A DNA stretch of 64,000 bases from Heterocephalus glaber (GCF_000247695.1 NW_004624781.1:10158943-10222942), one strand, 5' to 3'; shown: positions 1 to 11,095, numbered from the stretch's first letter. Made by a program: numbers and translations. Notes: a model not told the origin generated them from the sequence alone.

Positions 1-123
1 AGAGTGTTCCATTTCATTTCCGTTTGGGGTTGCTGTAGGTGATCTGGAAGTCTGGTTTTGAGACTTATTTATGTGTTTTCTCATTTCAACTGGGGCAGGG
101 GGCTGTTAGCACCTGCACGGATT

Positions 124-309
124 ACTTCCTCTGAGCTGGGAGAGGTGGGACAGGGGCCGGGAGCAGAGGTAGGGATGGTGGCCCAAAAGCCCTTTCCTGT
201 GGGCTGGGAGTAGTGGGAGGGATGGTGGCCTGGAAGCCCCTTCCTCTGGACCAGGAGCAGTGGGATGGCGGCTCAGAAGCCCCTACCTCTGGGCAGGGAG
301 CAGCGGGAC
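124..309. repeat. minisatellite, ~43-47 bp unit
   Basis: Three diverged direct repeats of a G-rich unit that opens with GGGATGGTGGCC and closes with GGGAGCAGYGGGA. They start near 172, 218 and 262, and a weaker partial unit lies upstream from about 124. Unit length varies slightly and internal substitutions are common, so this looks like an old short VNTR rather than coding repeats. An ORF through it has no recognisable domain. Confidence 0.75.
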
Positions 310-370
310 TCAGTACTGTGGTCTGGTGGTCTGGTGCCCTCTGCGTCTTTGCAGTGTGGAACCAGGTGGC

Positions 371-533
371 TGCCTGTGTGCAGTGGGGTGACTCGGCGTC
401 TTCCGTGGGACTTGGGACCTAGGTAGGGCATGCACAGACCTGCCTGTCTGCAGTGGGTTGATTCGGTGTGTTCCCTGAGACTCGGGACCTTGGTAGGGCG
501 TGTGCAGACCTGCCTGTCTGCAGCAGGGTGATC
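371..533. repeat. minisatellite, exact 70-bp period
   Basis: Two full 70-bp units (380-449 and 450-519) and the start of a third, each beginning GCAGTGGGKTGAYTCGG and ending CAGACCTGCCTGTCT. The register is exactly 70 bp with roughly a dozen substitutions between units. It lies immediately after the shorter-unit minisatellite but has an unrelated unit. Confidence 0.8.
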
Positions 534-1094
534 GAATCACTTTTGAAATTGAGAAAATACCAGAGAAAACATGCCAAAAGCCACGTATGTATCGCTGTAT
601 GTGCCAGAACTGAGTTGTTCTGACATCTCTAGGTAACTGATCTACCTTTTGTTCTCTCAACTGTTAGTCATTTGAGCCCTTTCTGTGTGCCGTGCATAGT
701 ACTGACCCCAGGGAATGCAGCTCGGTACAAGACGTACACGTGAGTAGCCAACAATGGCCATGTTTTATTATCACCCGTTACAGCAACTCTCATGAGAGCA
801 CTGAGCTAAGGAGTGTGAAAAGGCCACCTGGATGGGGAGTGGCAGTGGCAGATGCTCTGAGAAACAGGGCAGGGCAGGTTGCCCTGAGAACTGAAAAAGA
901 ATCATTCACAGGAGGAGCTCAATACATAAAAACAACTGCCTCCTACAACCTATAATACCTAACAAGTATATTAATGGCCTTCGCTTTCCTGTCCTGCACC
1001 TTCTAGCCTTCTTTGTATTATGCACTACCATCCTCCTGTCCAGAAAGGCTCTCTCTTAAACTCCCCTCCTCTCAGATGTAAATGTCACCTTCTT
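534..1094. other. unique sequence, nothing recognised
   Basis: No ORF with family similarity and no clear repeat was seen. The short ORF at 692-955 has no recognisable domain. Confidence 0.5.
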
Positions 1095-1109
1095 AAAAAG
1101 TCCTCCCCT

Positions 1110-1196
1110 GGGTCAGGGATTTAGCTCAGTGGTGCTGTTGCCTGCTTTGCAAGTGCAAGGTTCAGAGTTTGATCCCTGGTACCAAAAAATAAAAAT
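1110..1196 (+). mobile_element. ID-type SINE (tRNA-derived)
   Basis: The body has a pol III A-box-like start (GGATTTAGCTCAGTGGTGC) and a B-box-like GTTTGATCC. It ends in CTGGTACC plus an A-rich tail. It is flanked by the 15-bp target site AAAAAGTCCTCCCCT at 1095-1109 and 1197-1211. Confidence 0.93.
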
Positions 1197-1211
1197 AAAA
1201 AGTCCTCCCCT

Positions 1212-1261
1212 ACCTGCTGCACAAGTGCAAGGACCCAAGTTCGATCCCCGGTACCAAAAAA
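1212..1261 (+). mobile_element. truncated ID SINE in the same target site
   Basis: This 3' half of an ID element starts at the CCTGCTGCACAAG part of the body, lacks the A-box half, and ends CCCCGGTACC plus poly-A. It is flanked by the second and third copies of AAAAAGTCCTCCCCT (1197-1211 and 1262-1276). Its body differs from the neighbouring copy at several bases, so it is not a simple recent duplicate. Confidence 0.85.
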
Positions 1262-1276
1262 AAAAAGTCCTCCCCT

Positions 1277-2475
1277 AGTCACTCTGTCTAAAAATAGTGC
1301 CATCTTCACTATCCAGGTCCATGTTTTTATTTTCTTTCAGAGCACAATCATTACCCGACATCATATTATCCTTTGCTGGTACACTTTGCTCATTTTCTCT
1401 CCTACAGGGAGAGCCCCTGTTAAGGCAGGGACTTTGCTCACTCATTCATTGCCCTGTCTACTGTGCCTAACGCTATGTGGCATATATTAAACACTCCATA
1501 AATACGGTACTTCCAAAACTATGCTGAATGGAGATAGGAAGATATGGAATAAGCAGATATGAATAGAGGGCCTAGGACCAAGCTTGGAGTCAGGCCAACA
1601 TTTAGAAATTCAATAAAGGAGGAGGCCAAGACACAGCAGCCACGGAGGCAGGAGAAGACCAGGTGAGTGTGGCAACATGCAGTCAAGACAGGAAAGTAAG
1701 AAGAAGGAGAACTTTAAACAATTTAAGTCAAGCTAGGAGGTCAAGAAAATGAGATAGAGACATGGTTGGTATTGCCGGATGAAGGACAGTGGTGACTTTG
1801 ACAAGAACAGTTCTGGGAGAGTAGGATTGACAGGAGCCAGACCAGCATGTGTTAAAAATGTGACTGGCAGGTGAGCAAATACAGACAAAAGTGTTGATGA
1901 AGGAGCATGAGAGAGACAGCACTGTCACTGGAAGAGAATTTGGAGTGTAAGGTTTATTTTGGTTTAATGTGAAAGAATCAAAGTATGTTTGGAATATCTA
2001 AACTACGGGAGATACAACAGGGGAGAGAAAGGGAGCCAGAAATAACTGCAGAAGCAAGAGAGGGTCCAGAATATATGTGAAAAGAAACTGTTATCGAAAC
2101 CCACCTTCCCTGTTCTGCCAGCCACAGCATCTTTCCACCCTGATCCAGGTCATAAGGGGAGCTCTCCCGTGTTTGCCAGTGACCACTGGGACTACTCCCC
2201 TATTCCTCAGCAGGGTCTGGTCCAGAGAAAGCCTGGGACTTGCTTCTAAAAGCACTCCCAGAAAACTGAGGAAGCACTTACCCAGAAGACTTTGGCAAAC
2301 TTCCTTATCCAGCATTTTACTGATCCAAAGTGGGCTGCAGTCCCAACACTGGACTAGTCCCTGCCATGCCAAAGGTGTTAGTTTTAGAGTCATCGGGCAC
2401 ATTGCTTAGCTGAGTATGATGTCAGCTTCTGCAGAGGCAGATACTTCCTCCTGGTGAACCAGCAGAAAGACCAGA
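1277..2475. other. non-coding, possible old L2/MIR-type tail
   Basis: No gene was seen. Around 1400-1510 the sequence resembles the common mammalian '...GTGGCATATATTAAACACTCCATAAATA...' 3' tail of an old L2/MIR-type repeat. The remainder is unassigned. Overlapping ORFs on both strands near 2077-2409 have no recognisable domain. Confidence 0.4.
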
Positions 2476-2580
2476 AAGACCTGGCTTCAAAAATAGGCTC
2501 TGTGTGACCTTGGAGGAAATACTTAATTTTCTAGAAGCTTCGTTTTGTCTTTTCTACAATACTGAGTATGAAAGTGGGAA
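2476..2580 (+). mobile_element. MIR-like SINE, old
   Basis: Contains the MIR core order: ACCTGGCTTCAAA, CTGTGTGACCTTGG, then a pyrimidine-rich stretch and TACAATACTGAGTATGAAAG, where MIR has the 'cctcatctgtaaaatggg' part. Diverged but colinear. Confidence 0.6.
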
Positions 2581-3234
2581 GGCCTAAAGAAGATGATTTC
2601 CCGTAGTCATAGCAAGATTCCTAGTGATGGGGATAGGCAACCCTTTTTTTCCAAATATAATTTAAACCCTCCCTCTTCTGCTCATGCAAATGAACAAAAT
2701 TTTGCAGAGTGGCTTTATGGACATCTGTGGTTCTACTCCAAAGTCTGTACAAAGGGCAATCTATTAAGAATATGTCTGGGTGACTGCACTAGAGACATAA
2801 ACACAAAGAATCACATCTTTCCATTCCAATGGGTACGCACTTCAGACTCCATCTGCCATGTTCCAGGCACAGGAACAACAAAGGGACAACCACTATCACG
2901 TGGAGGTTTGCATCATTTGTGAACATTAAGGTCTTGATGCCATAGCTTCAAGTGACTGATACTACTATTTATCCTTACACAGGAAGTCCACGTTTTATTT
3001 GGAAAAAGAGTGGGATTGCTTTTGCAGGTTGGTAACAGTTCCTGGTTTAAATAGAGCCAACGCTTCCCATGTCTGTCTGTAAGTAGATGGTGCCTCATGG
3101 GTCAGAACCATCCATCCAGTGCCCTGAATGTTGATCTTCACCTCCTGGTCACCTGGGCCAGAGCTGGCACACCTTCCCCAATACCCAATCAGCCTAGACC
3201 TCTACCTTTACCATCGTCACCCTTCTTAATTTTA
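2581..3234. other. non-coding, nothing recognised
   Basis: The short ORFs on both strands have no family similarity that I recognise. No clear repeat was seen. Confidence 0.4.
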
Positions 3235-3480
3235 TTTTTTAACTGATTCAGATTTATACAACAGTTGCTAAGTACATAAAGAACTTCTCATATGCCTTTC
3301 ATTCTGACTTTTCAAATGTTAATACTTGACCGTATTTCGATCATTATCATTATCTAGTCATAATCCATCTTTTAAAAAATGAGCTTAAATTAAACCATCG
3401 TCAGATTTAATTTCTTAACATTCTGCTTTCGTCTCAAGCAAGATCCTTCCATGTCTACCCATTACCTGGAAATTTGGGCA
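3235..3480 (-). mobile_element. possible old L1 3'-end fragment, antisense
   Basis: The stretch with TTTATACAACAGTTGC, CATATGCCTTTCATTC and AATGTTAATACTTGAC is colinear with the antisense of an old mammalian L1M-type 3' region as I remember it. It is diverged and the boundaries are approximate. Confidence 0.35.
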
Positions 3481-4399
3481 TTGAAATCTAAGATCCACTG
3501 TCATATCTTCTGGCCCCAGCCCTCTGATCCTGTTCTCCAGAGTCCCCTTCCCAGTGTTCTTCGCTCACAGAGGACCCATTCACCACATCACCCAAAGATC
3601 TGTTTACAGAACCCATTTTTCATCATGAACATAAAATGGAACACTGTTTATAAGCACACACCTGCCTTGAAACTTGTAGAAGAGCTAGAGAGAAACAGTT
3701 AATGATACAAAAACGTAACACCAAGAGTCGACAGCTCAGATTGGAGGTGACTGTCTATGAAGCCTTCTACTGACTGGAGAAGGCTCCTTGACAGGAAAAG
3801 TCATTAGGAGAACTCAGGGCTGGGAAGCTACAGCACTGTGGCTAAAGCTGAGTTCCCTCAGCATTTGACTGGGCCAAAGGTACCCAGTTCTTCCAAGAGC
3901 TTTCTCCTCTAGCAAACAAGTATACATGTGGGTCCCCGGGCTTGCTCATGCTCCTGTGCCCTTCTGGAGTGCCAGTCTTCTGCCCATCTGACCCATAACT
4001 CCTGCTCATTCTGCAGCCTCCCCACCCCTACCCCTCAGACAGCAGCCTCCCTGGAAAGATCCAACCCTCCCAGGCGGCAATCCTTCCCCTTTGAGCCACA
4101 GACTGTCTCCATTCCTGGTGCACAACCGTCTGGCTTCAGTTGCCACTTTGCCCTATGAAAGAGGGACAATGCCATTTTGTCTTTCATTTCCAGCCCAGTA
4201 CGTGATGCATAGCAGCCACTCGATGAATGTTCAGTGCAGTTGGTTATGGACAGATCATCCTCTCTTTTCATCTTTAAGACAGTACTATGATGTGGGCAGC
4301 CTGGGAGCAGACTTAAACTGCCAGGACCTCACCCCATGTGCATGAAACTGACAGTGATATACTGGTTGGGGGTGGGATTTGGAAGCTAATAGTGATGAT
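3481..4399. other. non-coding, nothing recognised
   Basis: There are several short overlapping ORFs in both directions without conserved motifs. Near 4195-4235 there is an L2-tail-like phrase (ATAGCAGCCACTCGATGAATG). Confidence 0.4.
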
Positions 4400-4560
4400 G
4401 TTGATGATGTTGTTGATAACTCACATTGCATATTTACTCTTACGGCACCACGCTGAGGATTCTGTATACTTCCTTGTTTTGTACAGCAATCCTATGCCTA
4501 AGAAGAGGTATGATGGAAAACTGAGGCCCAGAGACAAGCCTGGATTTCCCAGGGGAAAAC
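4400..4560 (-). mobile_element. MIR-like SINE, antisense
   Basis: The order is ATTTACTCTTACGGCACC..., GCAATCCTATGCCTAAGAAGAGG, then GGAAAACTGAGGCCCAGAGACAAGCC and a trailing TGGATTTCCCAGG. It matches the reverse complement of MIR ('aaccctatgaggtagg ... aaactgaggcacagag'). Confidence 0.7.
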
Positions 4561-4707
4561 CCAAGTACACATTAGTAGAGAAGTACGCGGATTTTGGAAC
4601 CCGCTAGTCTCTCTTCTGTGTATGAGCCTCTAGGAGTTGCTTTCTTTCTCTGTGCCTCTATTTCCTCATTTTGAAGTAGAAATGTCACGTTGTCTACTGT
4701 GGAGGGG

Positions 4708-4790
4708 TTTTTTTGGTACCGGGGATCTAACTCAGGGTCCTTGCGCTTGCAAGGCAGGCAGCGGAACCACTGAGCTAAATCCCCAGCCCA
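4708..4790 (-). mobile_element. ID SINE, antisense
   Basis: T-run, GGTACCGGGGATCTAACTCAGG, CTTGCAAGGCAGGC and CACTGAGCTAAATCCCCAGCCC, the reverse complement of the ID body. The flanking direct repeat TACTGTGGAG is at 4695-4704 and 4791-4800. Confidence 0.95.
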
Positions 4791-4800
4791 TACTGTGGAG

Positions 4801-5909
4801 GTTTTTGTGAGGATAAGATGAATTAGCAAGTAAAGTGCTGGCTTATTCTCGGCCTAGACACCTATTTCAGACACCTGGTCAACCAAGACCAGGACATCAG
4901 GATACCAGGCCGGAGGTGAAGGGACAGAAAAAGAGCTCAGAATCAGTGGGGCCTTGTTCTCTGCAGGAAGTCTAGAGCCTGGCTTTTCAGGCTGACTTCT
5001 CCCAAGGTGGACTCTGCTCTGGCCCTGACCCTTTCTTTCCTAACACTGACCACACTGAGGCTCAGGTAAGCGGGTCTGCGTCACCTGATCCCAGCCTGCT
5101 GGGAATTTGTGTGATCTGTCATTGCCTCAGAGCCATCACCTGTGTGGGGACTATAGATCTCAGTTATGCCAGAGCATGTCCTGCAGGAGACTGCAGTGGG
5201 GCTGGAGTACCTTCCAACCATTTGCATCAGGACCTCATGCTGCTGGGAGCTGGGGGAGGGTGAGGAGTGCTGTAGGGAGAAGAGGGTTTGTGTTGCAGAC
5301 ACTTAGAGCCACCTGATAGGCAGATTCTCCAGACCATAGTGCCCTTAAGAGGGCCTTGGGCCATGTTCTCCTCAAAATGGGGGAAGAACCATGGGGGAGC
5401 CATGTAGGAAGGGCCAAAGCTTCTGCCCCTGGAGGGGGGACGTTCTCTGAGAAAAAGAAGGAGGAGGGTGCCAGGGTGGCTCTTATAGTTCCAAACAGAA
5501 CCAATCTGGGCGTCACAGTACCAGGCTTACACCTTATTCCACTTTTCTCTGCCAGCTAGGAAACCTGTCCTGAGGTCTTGTCAAATCCGCTTGGGGCTGA
5601 AGGCCTTCTGTGTGGGCACCTTTGGGGATGGGCTGTGGGTTTTCCAGGAGACCCACAGGGCAGGGTAAGCCAAGCTGCAGCTGATGGTGCAGCCTGTACC
5701 CAGAGCACTGTGGCTGCAAAGAAAGGCAAGAGGCAGGGTAGCCATGGGCCCTGGCAAAGCAGTGATCAGTGCAGGTGAACTGGAAGTGAAAGGGGAGGGC
5801 TCGACTGTTTGAATGTGGCCACAAGACTGTGTTTCCACGCAACTGTAAGTGTAATTGACATAAGGTGAGAACAGGAAGGAGAGGAAACTGTCATTGTCGA
5901 TCAATGCCT
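4801..5909. other. unique, moderately GC-rich, no gene recognised
   Basis: ORFs up to 126 codons occur on both strands and overlap each other without any recognisable domain, signal peptide or conserved motif. I read them as chance ORFs in a GC-richer stretch. Confidence 0.45.
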
Positions 5910-6100
5910 TCTCAACCCAAGGCATTGTTCTAAGTGCTTTGTATCTGTTAAGATATTTCATCCTCAGGCAACCTGCTGCTCTTTATGTAACGATCAATTT
6001 AATAACCTGTTACTGAATTATTACTCTGTTACTTCTCTAGGTCTAGTATTGCCCAAGCTCAACAATTACTGAGGACTTGAACCCAGACAGTCTGGCTTCG
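5910..6100 (-). mobile_element. MIR-like SINE, antisense
   Basis: GGCATTGTTCTAAGTGCTTTGTAT, then TTTCATCCTCAGGCAACCTGC, and near the end GGACTTGAACCCAGACAGTCTGGCT. This is the antisense MIR order, with the middle diverged. Confidence 0.7.
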
Positions 6101-6262
6101 GAGGTCAAGTTCTTATCACTACTTATTTCTGTGGATGTGGGGACTGAGGAACAATGGAGTGGTAAAGGAGAAAGAATATTAAAAACAAACTTCAAATGTC
6201 TCACAATTCTTTTCCAGAGATGAGTCTGAAATTGCAAGGCCTGCACAAATCAAGTCTTGCTG

Positions 6263-6366
6263 GGCTGGGGATTTAGCTCAGTGGTTCCGACCCCTGCCTC
6301 ATAAGCCCAAAGACCAGAGGTCGATCCCGATACTGAAGGAAAAAAAAAAAAAGAGAAAGTAAAAAA
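6263..6366 (+). mobile_element. ID SINE
   Basis: GGCTGGGGATTTAGCTCAG through GGTCGATCCCGATACTG and an A-rich tail. A perfect 18-bp target-site duplication, ACAAATCAAGTCTTGCTG, lies at 6245-6262 and 6367-6384, indicating a recent insertion. The GGTACC end is mutated to GATACTG. Confidence 0.95.
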
Positions 6367-6384
6367 ACAAATCAAGTCTTGCTG

Positions 6385-7774
6385 AGAATGTCCCAGTGAA
6401 GTTTACCCTGAGACATAAGTGCTATAACTATACCCAGATTCAAATACAGCTGCCAGTATTCTAGCCATTTTCCCCAAAAGTGAATATTACAGTGCCTGGC
6501 GCTGTTTTAAAAATAAAACAACTACATACATGCTTAGAAAGGGGACCGATAGAAATGATTTGTGGAATAACTAACTGGAGACAAAAGCAAAGTGTAACTT
6601 TAAGAGCTGTGAATGGAACATCTGATGTGGTTTGTTTCTGTATCGATCATGTGGCAGGAAAAACAAATGCTTTAATCAGTTCTGCTCTTTGTGTTTCCAT
6701 GTACTGTAATAGGGTCACGGTTACAGTGTCATTTTTGTTCCAAAGAACAGAAATGCAGAAGGGGAAAGGACTAGACCGCAGTTGTATCAAGGCTGTGTTT
6801 TCCTTCTGCCATGGTTTGCTATGGGCTTCCTCCTCTACTCAACAGGAGAGAAGTTTATGGCCTGGCTGGTATGGAGCCCTGACTCTGCTCCTTCTGGAAA
6901 CTTGTAATTTCATGAAAGAGCGAGACATTTTCACAGGGCCAGAGAAAGCGAAAGACGTCCACGGAGGCCAATGTACACATGAAGGCTGATTAGAGCTAAC
7001 GCCCAAGGCCCCTTGTGCACAGCCAACCCTGTGGCCTTCTCATCTGCTTTCGGCCTCCTGGCTCCCTGGGACCCAGCCTGAGGGAGGGTAACTCACTGGC
7101 AGGGTGCTCCCCTTTGACACACTTCGAGGGAAGTGGATGCACATGGAGAATGTGATTTTCCTAAGTTCAGAGGTCTGGGCTGGCTCAGCTCACAGGGAAG
7201 CCTGGAATATGGAGTTGTTCTTGGGAGGTTCTTATGGTAAGTGTTCTTGGGAGGCCAGGGCCAGGGTCACGTCTGCAGATGCAGGAAAAGAGCTTGCGTC
7301 TTCTAGGAAGGCTGGCTTACTGTGGGCTGGAGGGTCGTATTCCATTTCTGGCCACATTCATTCCTAACAAGAGAGCTCGGTGAGGAAAGTGGATGGGCAT
7401 AAGGCCTGGGGTTGGACAGGTGCCTGCGAATGGTTGCATGGGGCCTGCTTCCCGATCTCTACCCTCACCCTCCAGAATCTGTTCCCAGGAGCTTTTATGG
7501 GAACTGAACATTTGCAGAATGGATTCTATTTACACAGCTTCCCCATGATACTTTCTAATGGGCTTTCTCATTTTTGTTTAGCCCTCAGTCATCAGTGTTT
7601 GCACAAATTTTGGCTTTTACTAACTTGGTATATTTCATCCTTTCCTCCCCAAGCCAATTTCCCCTAATTCCTCAAATTACACATATATAAAGGGCAACAT
7701 TTTTGTTTAAAGAAACACCCAGTGTTTCCTAACCATAATTAAGCTTTGTTTTTATGATTTCCCTGCCATTTGTA
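6385..7774. other. unique sequence with a long ORF of no known family
   Basis: The longest ORF (6480-6989, 169 codons, plus strand) has a high Cys/Ser content. It shows no hydrophobic signal peptide, repeat or motif that I recognise, and no intron signals or CpG island around it. I treat it as a chance ORF but note it because of its length. Nothing else was identified. Confidence 0.35.
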
Positions 7775-7990
7775 GGGAGGCAGAGTGACATCAGGCCATC
7801 TGGGTTCCCTTTACTATCATCCACTTACAACCTGTGTGAACTCAGGTGATTTACTTAAGTTCTATCCACTTCAGTTTTCTCCCTTGAAAAGTGGGACTAA
7901 TAATACCTTATTCAGAGTTGTACTAAGAGGCAGAGATAAAATACGCAAAATCCTGTCATAAAGCCTGGCTCATAGTAAGCAATCAGCCCT
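7775..7990 (+). mobile_element. MIR SINE, well preserved
   Basis: Colinear with MIR over about 200 bp: CCATCTGGGTTCC, ACAACCTGTGTGAACTCAGG, CAGTTTTCTCCCTTGAAAAG, GGACTAATAATACC and AAAGCCTGGCTCATAGTAAG. Confidence 0.85.
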
Positions 7991-9044
7991 GGATGACTCC
8001 TCATATTTCAAAAAAGAGGGCATTTCTATGCTTTTCAATTCCCTGGAAAATGAATGACAGCTATAATTCTAGGAATTTGCAACTGATAAGGTGAGAATTG
8101 GCTCAAAATGTATGCAGCTTTCAAGTATTATTACTTAGGGGAAAGTTTAATATTTCATGGGCTGTTTGAATATAAGAATCAAAATAAGCTCAGTTTTCAT
8201 TGTGTAAAGCAATCCTGTTCCTTGTCTGTCTTGATGAAGTGCAACCCTATTCTGTGTCTGTCTTGATGCATTAATCTAATTCCTTTCTTTTTCTCATAGA
8301 AAACGACTTTATTTGTATTTGTGGGAAAAATCAAGGACATAAAGACCTGGGTGAGTGAAGCAGTAGCTAATGGGACTCTTCAAGCAAGACAGAATGATAG
8401 CTATGGCAATGGGAGAGTTAAGAACAATTATGCCACCATCAGTTCTTTCTACAGCAAATTTCTTTAGCCGAGGAGAGGAACATTTGTCCCTCCATTGAAG
8501 GTCTTTGTATAGGTGGCCACCAAAATTTCAGAGGTCCTAGAAATATGACCACATAGAAAGATGGCTTGTCCTTACTTCCTTCTTATCCTTTGTTTCTTTT
8601 GGCCCAAATAGAAAGATGGTCCTCAAATCATGAGTACACTGAGGCCATTCTCTACTGTTCCCAAATATACTATGTCCTGGAGAGAGAGACTGTGCTACTC
8701 ACTGTAAGTGTACCAAATTTCCCTTGATTTCTGACCAGTTTTCTACAAATATCCACCCAGGGGCAGTGCCCTCATGGACCTTTGAAACTTGAATCCACTC
8801 TTGGAAATTCAGATTCATATTTCTGACTCCAAGAACATGGGGCCACCAATGTCCCATTGCTTCCCAGGAAATCTTTTATGTTCTAATCCCAACACCCACC
8901 ATCACTTGTCCTTTTCCCTCTCACAGAAAGCAGGGATCTAGCCACCTCTTTTTGTTCTTTTGTAGAAAATCCTATTCCTTGGCTTCCAACTCCAAAAGTC
9001 TAGAAAAAAGCTTCTGACACTGTTACAATATCAGAATATTGGTA
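7991..9044. other. non-coding flank upstream of the PRAME-like relic
   Basis: No repeat was recognised with confidence. A speculative 51-bp exon-like segment (8300-8350) is listed separately. A near-duplicated phrase occurs at 8210-8275 (CTTGTCTGTCTTGATGAAGTGCA and TCTGTGTCTGTCTTGATGCA). Confidence 0.4.
8300..8350 (+). other. speculative coding-exon-like segment
   Basis: A pyrimidine-rich tract followed by TTCTCATAG precedes 51 bases that are open as 17 codons (K T T L F V F V G K I K D I K T W). The segment is followed directly by a strong donor, GGTGAGTG. The length is a multiple of three. I do not recognise the peptide, and no partner exon was found nearby. Short open segments with splice-like ends also occur by chance, so this is only a candidate. 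Confidence 0.15.
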
Positions 9045-11095
9045 GCATATCCCACAGTGACATGGAGAGGGCTCCAGGTGATAGAGGAATTAGTGGCAAC
9101 AATCTCGGCAGTGATCCGTACCAAACATGGCCATCTTAGGCTGCCTTATGATCCCTCAGGGTACACAAGGGCTCAGCACAAAGTTGGGGAAGTCTCCCTG
9201 GTTGAGATTACCCAGGTCATCATAGCTCTCCAGCAGGGCAGGATATTGTTCTAGATTTAAGTGGCTCTTACTGGCAGTGTGGCCAAGCAGGTACTTCAGG
9301 GAAGACATGGAGACATCATGTCATAGAAGCTGAAGGTGGTGAGCTGGATGCAGCGTCTGAGGGCAGGCACTGATCTGGGAATCTACCATATAACATGTCT
9401 CCAAGTCCAAGGTGGTGCAGCAAGTCTTCAGCAGAAGTCCCAGGGGCTTGGGAGTAAGTTTGGTCAGTCTGACTCCACTCAGATCCAGGTCTCTTAGCTG
9501 ACTGATGCTCAGGTAATGAGACAGACGCTACCAGTCTGAATAGTACTGGGCACTCAATAGATAGTTCCTGATAAATAAAAGTATCATCAGATTATTTGCA
9601 GTAAACTGTTTAAGGAGACACCTAAGGATAAAGCTTCCCGGTCAGTTATTGAGAGAGTTTTCGAGGGGGAAATAGGCACAGTTCATGTAGGACTTCCGGA
9701 GGCAGTTCAGTTCCCGGAGATGAAGAATGGACTCAGCTACATGCTCTGCATTTCTCCTCGAGGTACAGTAGTACTTATTAGAGAATTGAAAGACAAGAAG
9801 CTTTTGAAGATTTCTCACCTGGCCCAGCTAAGGAGCAAAAGAAGCCATGTCTATTACACTTCGAGAGCGACACACTTTCACTTCCTGTACACAGTTCAGC
9901 TCTAGCATCTTCAGGATATTCACGAAGACGTAGAAGGGCATCTCATGCATCTCCATCTTGTTACAGCACAGGTGGGCCAAACGTCTTCTCAGCTGGGGCC
10001 ACTTGGAAAGGTCAGTTTGGAATCCATTTAGAGTTCTGCTCATGCTGAGAAGGTCTGCCATCACTTTCAAGAGCTGCTTCTTCCTGGTCATGGACAGTCG
10101 TCCACTCTTTGGTTCCCACTTCTGGCATCTGGTGACCATGTGTGAGCTGTGGCTCTGGCCCCTACCGTTCAGAAGTCCCGGTGTTACAGTGGTGTGGACA
10201 CAAATAGTCCAGGTTCTTGTGTACAGCAAAGAAAGAATCACCAAGTGTACACCTTTTAGTAAGTAGTAAGTAGCTACATTTTTTGAACATCTTGGGCCGG
10301 TAGCAGGAACGGGTAGAAGGAAGAGGAAATCAGGAAGAGGAACTCTTCCCCCCGCCCGGTATTGGGGATTGAACTCAGGACCTTGCACTTGAGAGGCAGG
10401 CGCGGTGCCACTGAGCTAAATCCCTGGCCCAGGAAGAGGAACTCTTGAAGAGCGACTAGTGAGCTTCAACACAATTCAGACTTCCGGTATCTGAAGGGTC
10501 AGACACCTGTGACTTCAGGTGCCTCCCATTGCGGCCAGGCAACTCTGACTCCAGATAACTTTTATTCCATCTCTCACTCATGTCGGAACTAATGGTCTGC
10601 CCCCTCGGGCATCACCACCTCCTAAGCTTAAGCATGGATAATCGCGAGAAAGATTCCATGTGCACAGCTGAATGCAGGGAAGGGAGTGGCTCACTCAGTT
10701 TCCTTGTTTCTGACTATCACTGGTGCACATCCCTGAAATCCAGCCACTGCAGTTTCCACCTGCTGGGCTGAACCTTCTGGTTCAGCAGCATATCAAGTCC
10801 ACCCAGCACAGCTTTTAACGTCTGTTAGTTTCTCTCCTCTAGTTGGATTATTTCCAGTTTGGTTCGTGAAGTCTCTGGTTTCCTCATCTCCATCAGGGAG
10901 CCAGGAGAAGGGCCAGACCTGCACCATGGGCTTCAGGACCTCGCTGTGCTCCCCCATAAAGGCTTCCTCAAACATTTCACGAAAGATCAGGGCAAGCAAG
11001 TTGTGCAGAGCAGTGCAGGCTACGGTCTCACTCCTCAGCAGGCTCTGCATGGCCAGCTCATACAGAGGGAGTGGGCTCTGTGTACTCAGACTGAT
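9045..11095 (-). pseudogene. PRAME-family leucine-rich-repeat pseudogene
   Basis: Reading the minus strand, the parts of a PRAME-type protein appear in order. The N-terminal block is near 11085-10890 (LYELAMQSLLRSE, then HSEVLKPMVQVWPFSWLP). Next come [10 protein letters not shown] and [10 protein letters not shown] near 10800-10720, then LAHLCCNKMEMHEMP near 9980 and LGQVRNLQKLL near 9800. The C-terminal part runs to about 9045, with SISQLRDLDLSGVRLT, YPALLESYDDLGN and a Cys-rich end. PRAME proteins are LRR-type substrate adaptors linked to cullin E3 ligases and are expressed mainly in germline. This copy is dead: TAG at 9828-9830 replaces the Tyr expected before LGQ, and several further stops and frameshifts follow. 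An ID SINE (10348-10430) interrupts the middle. The expected start codon reads ATC. The usual junction after the WPF block shows no large intron, so a retrocopy is possible. Confidence 0.87.
10348..10430 (-). mobile_element. ID SINE, inserted in the PRAME-like pseudogene
   Basis: Antisense ID body (GGTATTGGGGATTGAACTCAGG ... CTGAGCTAAATCCCTGGCCC; the KpnI-like GGTACC end is mutated). A perfect 16-bp target-site duplication, AGGAAGAGGAACTCTT, lies at 10332-10347 and 10431-10446. The insertion post-dates the PRAME-like sequence and supplies a spurious start codon to a 186-codon ORF. Confidence 0.95.

Noticed and set aside
124..533. CRISPR array
   Set aside because: Tandem minisatellite without spacers, in a mammalian genome.
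6480..6989. 169-codon ORF as a gene
   Set aside because: No recognisable domain, no upstream promoter-like or splice context, and a composition consistent with chance.
9828..10388. 186-codon ORF as an intact protein
   Set aside because: Its start codon lies in an inserted ID SINE and the remainder is a decayed PRAME-like segment ended by an internal stop.
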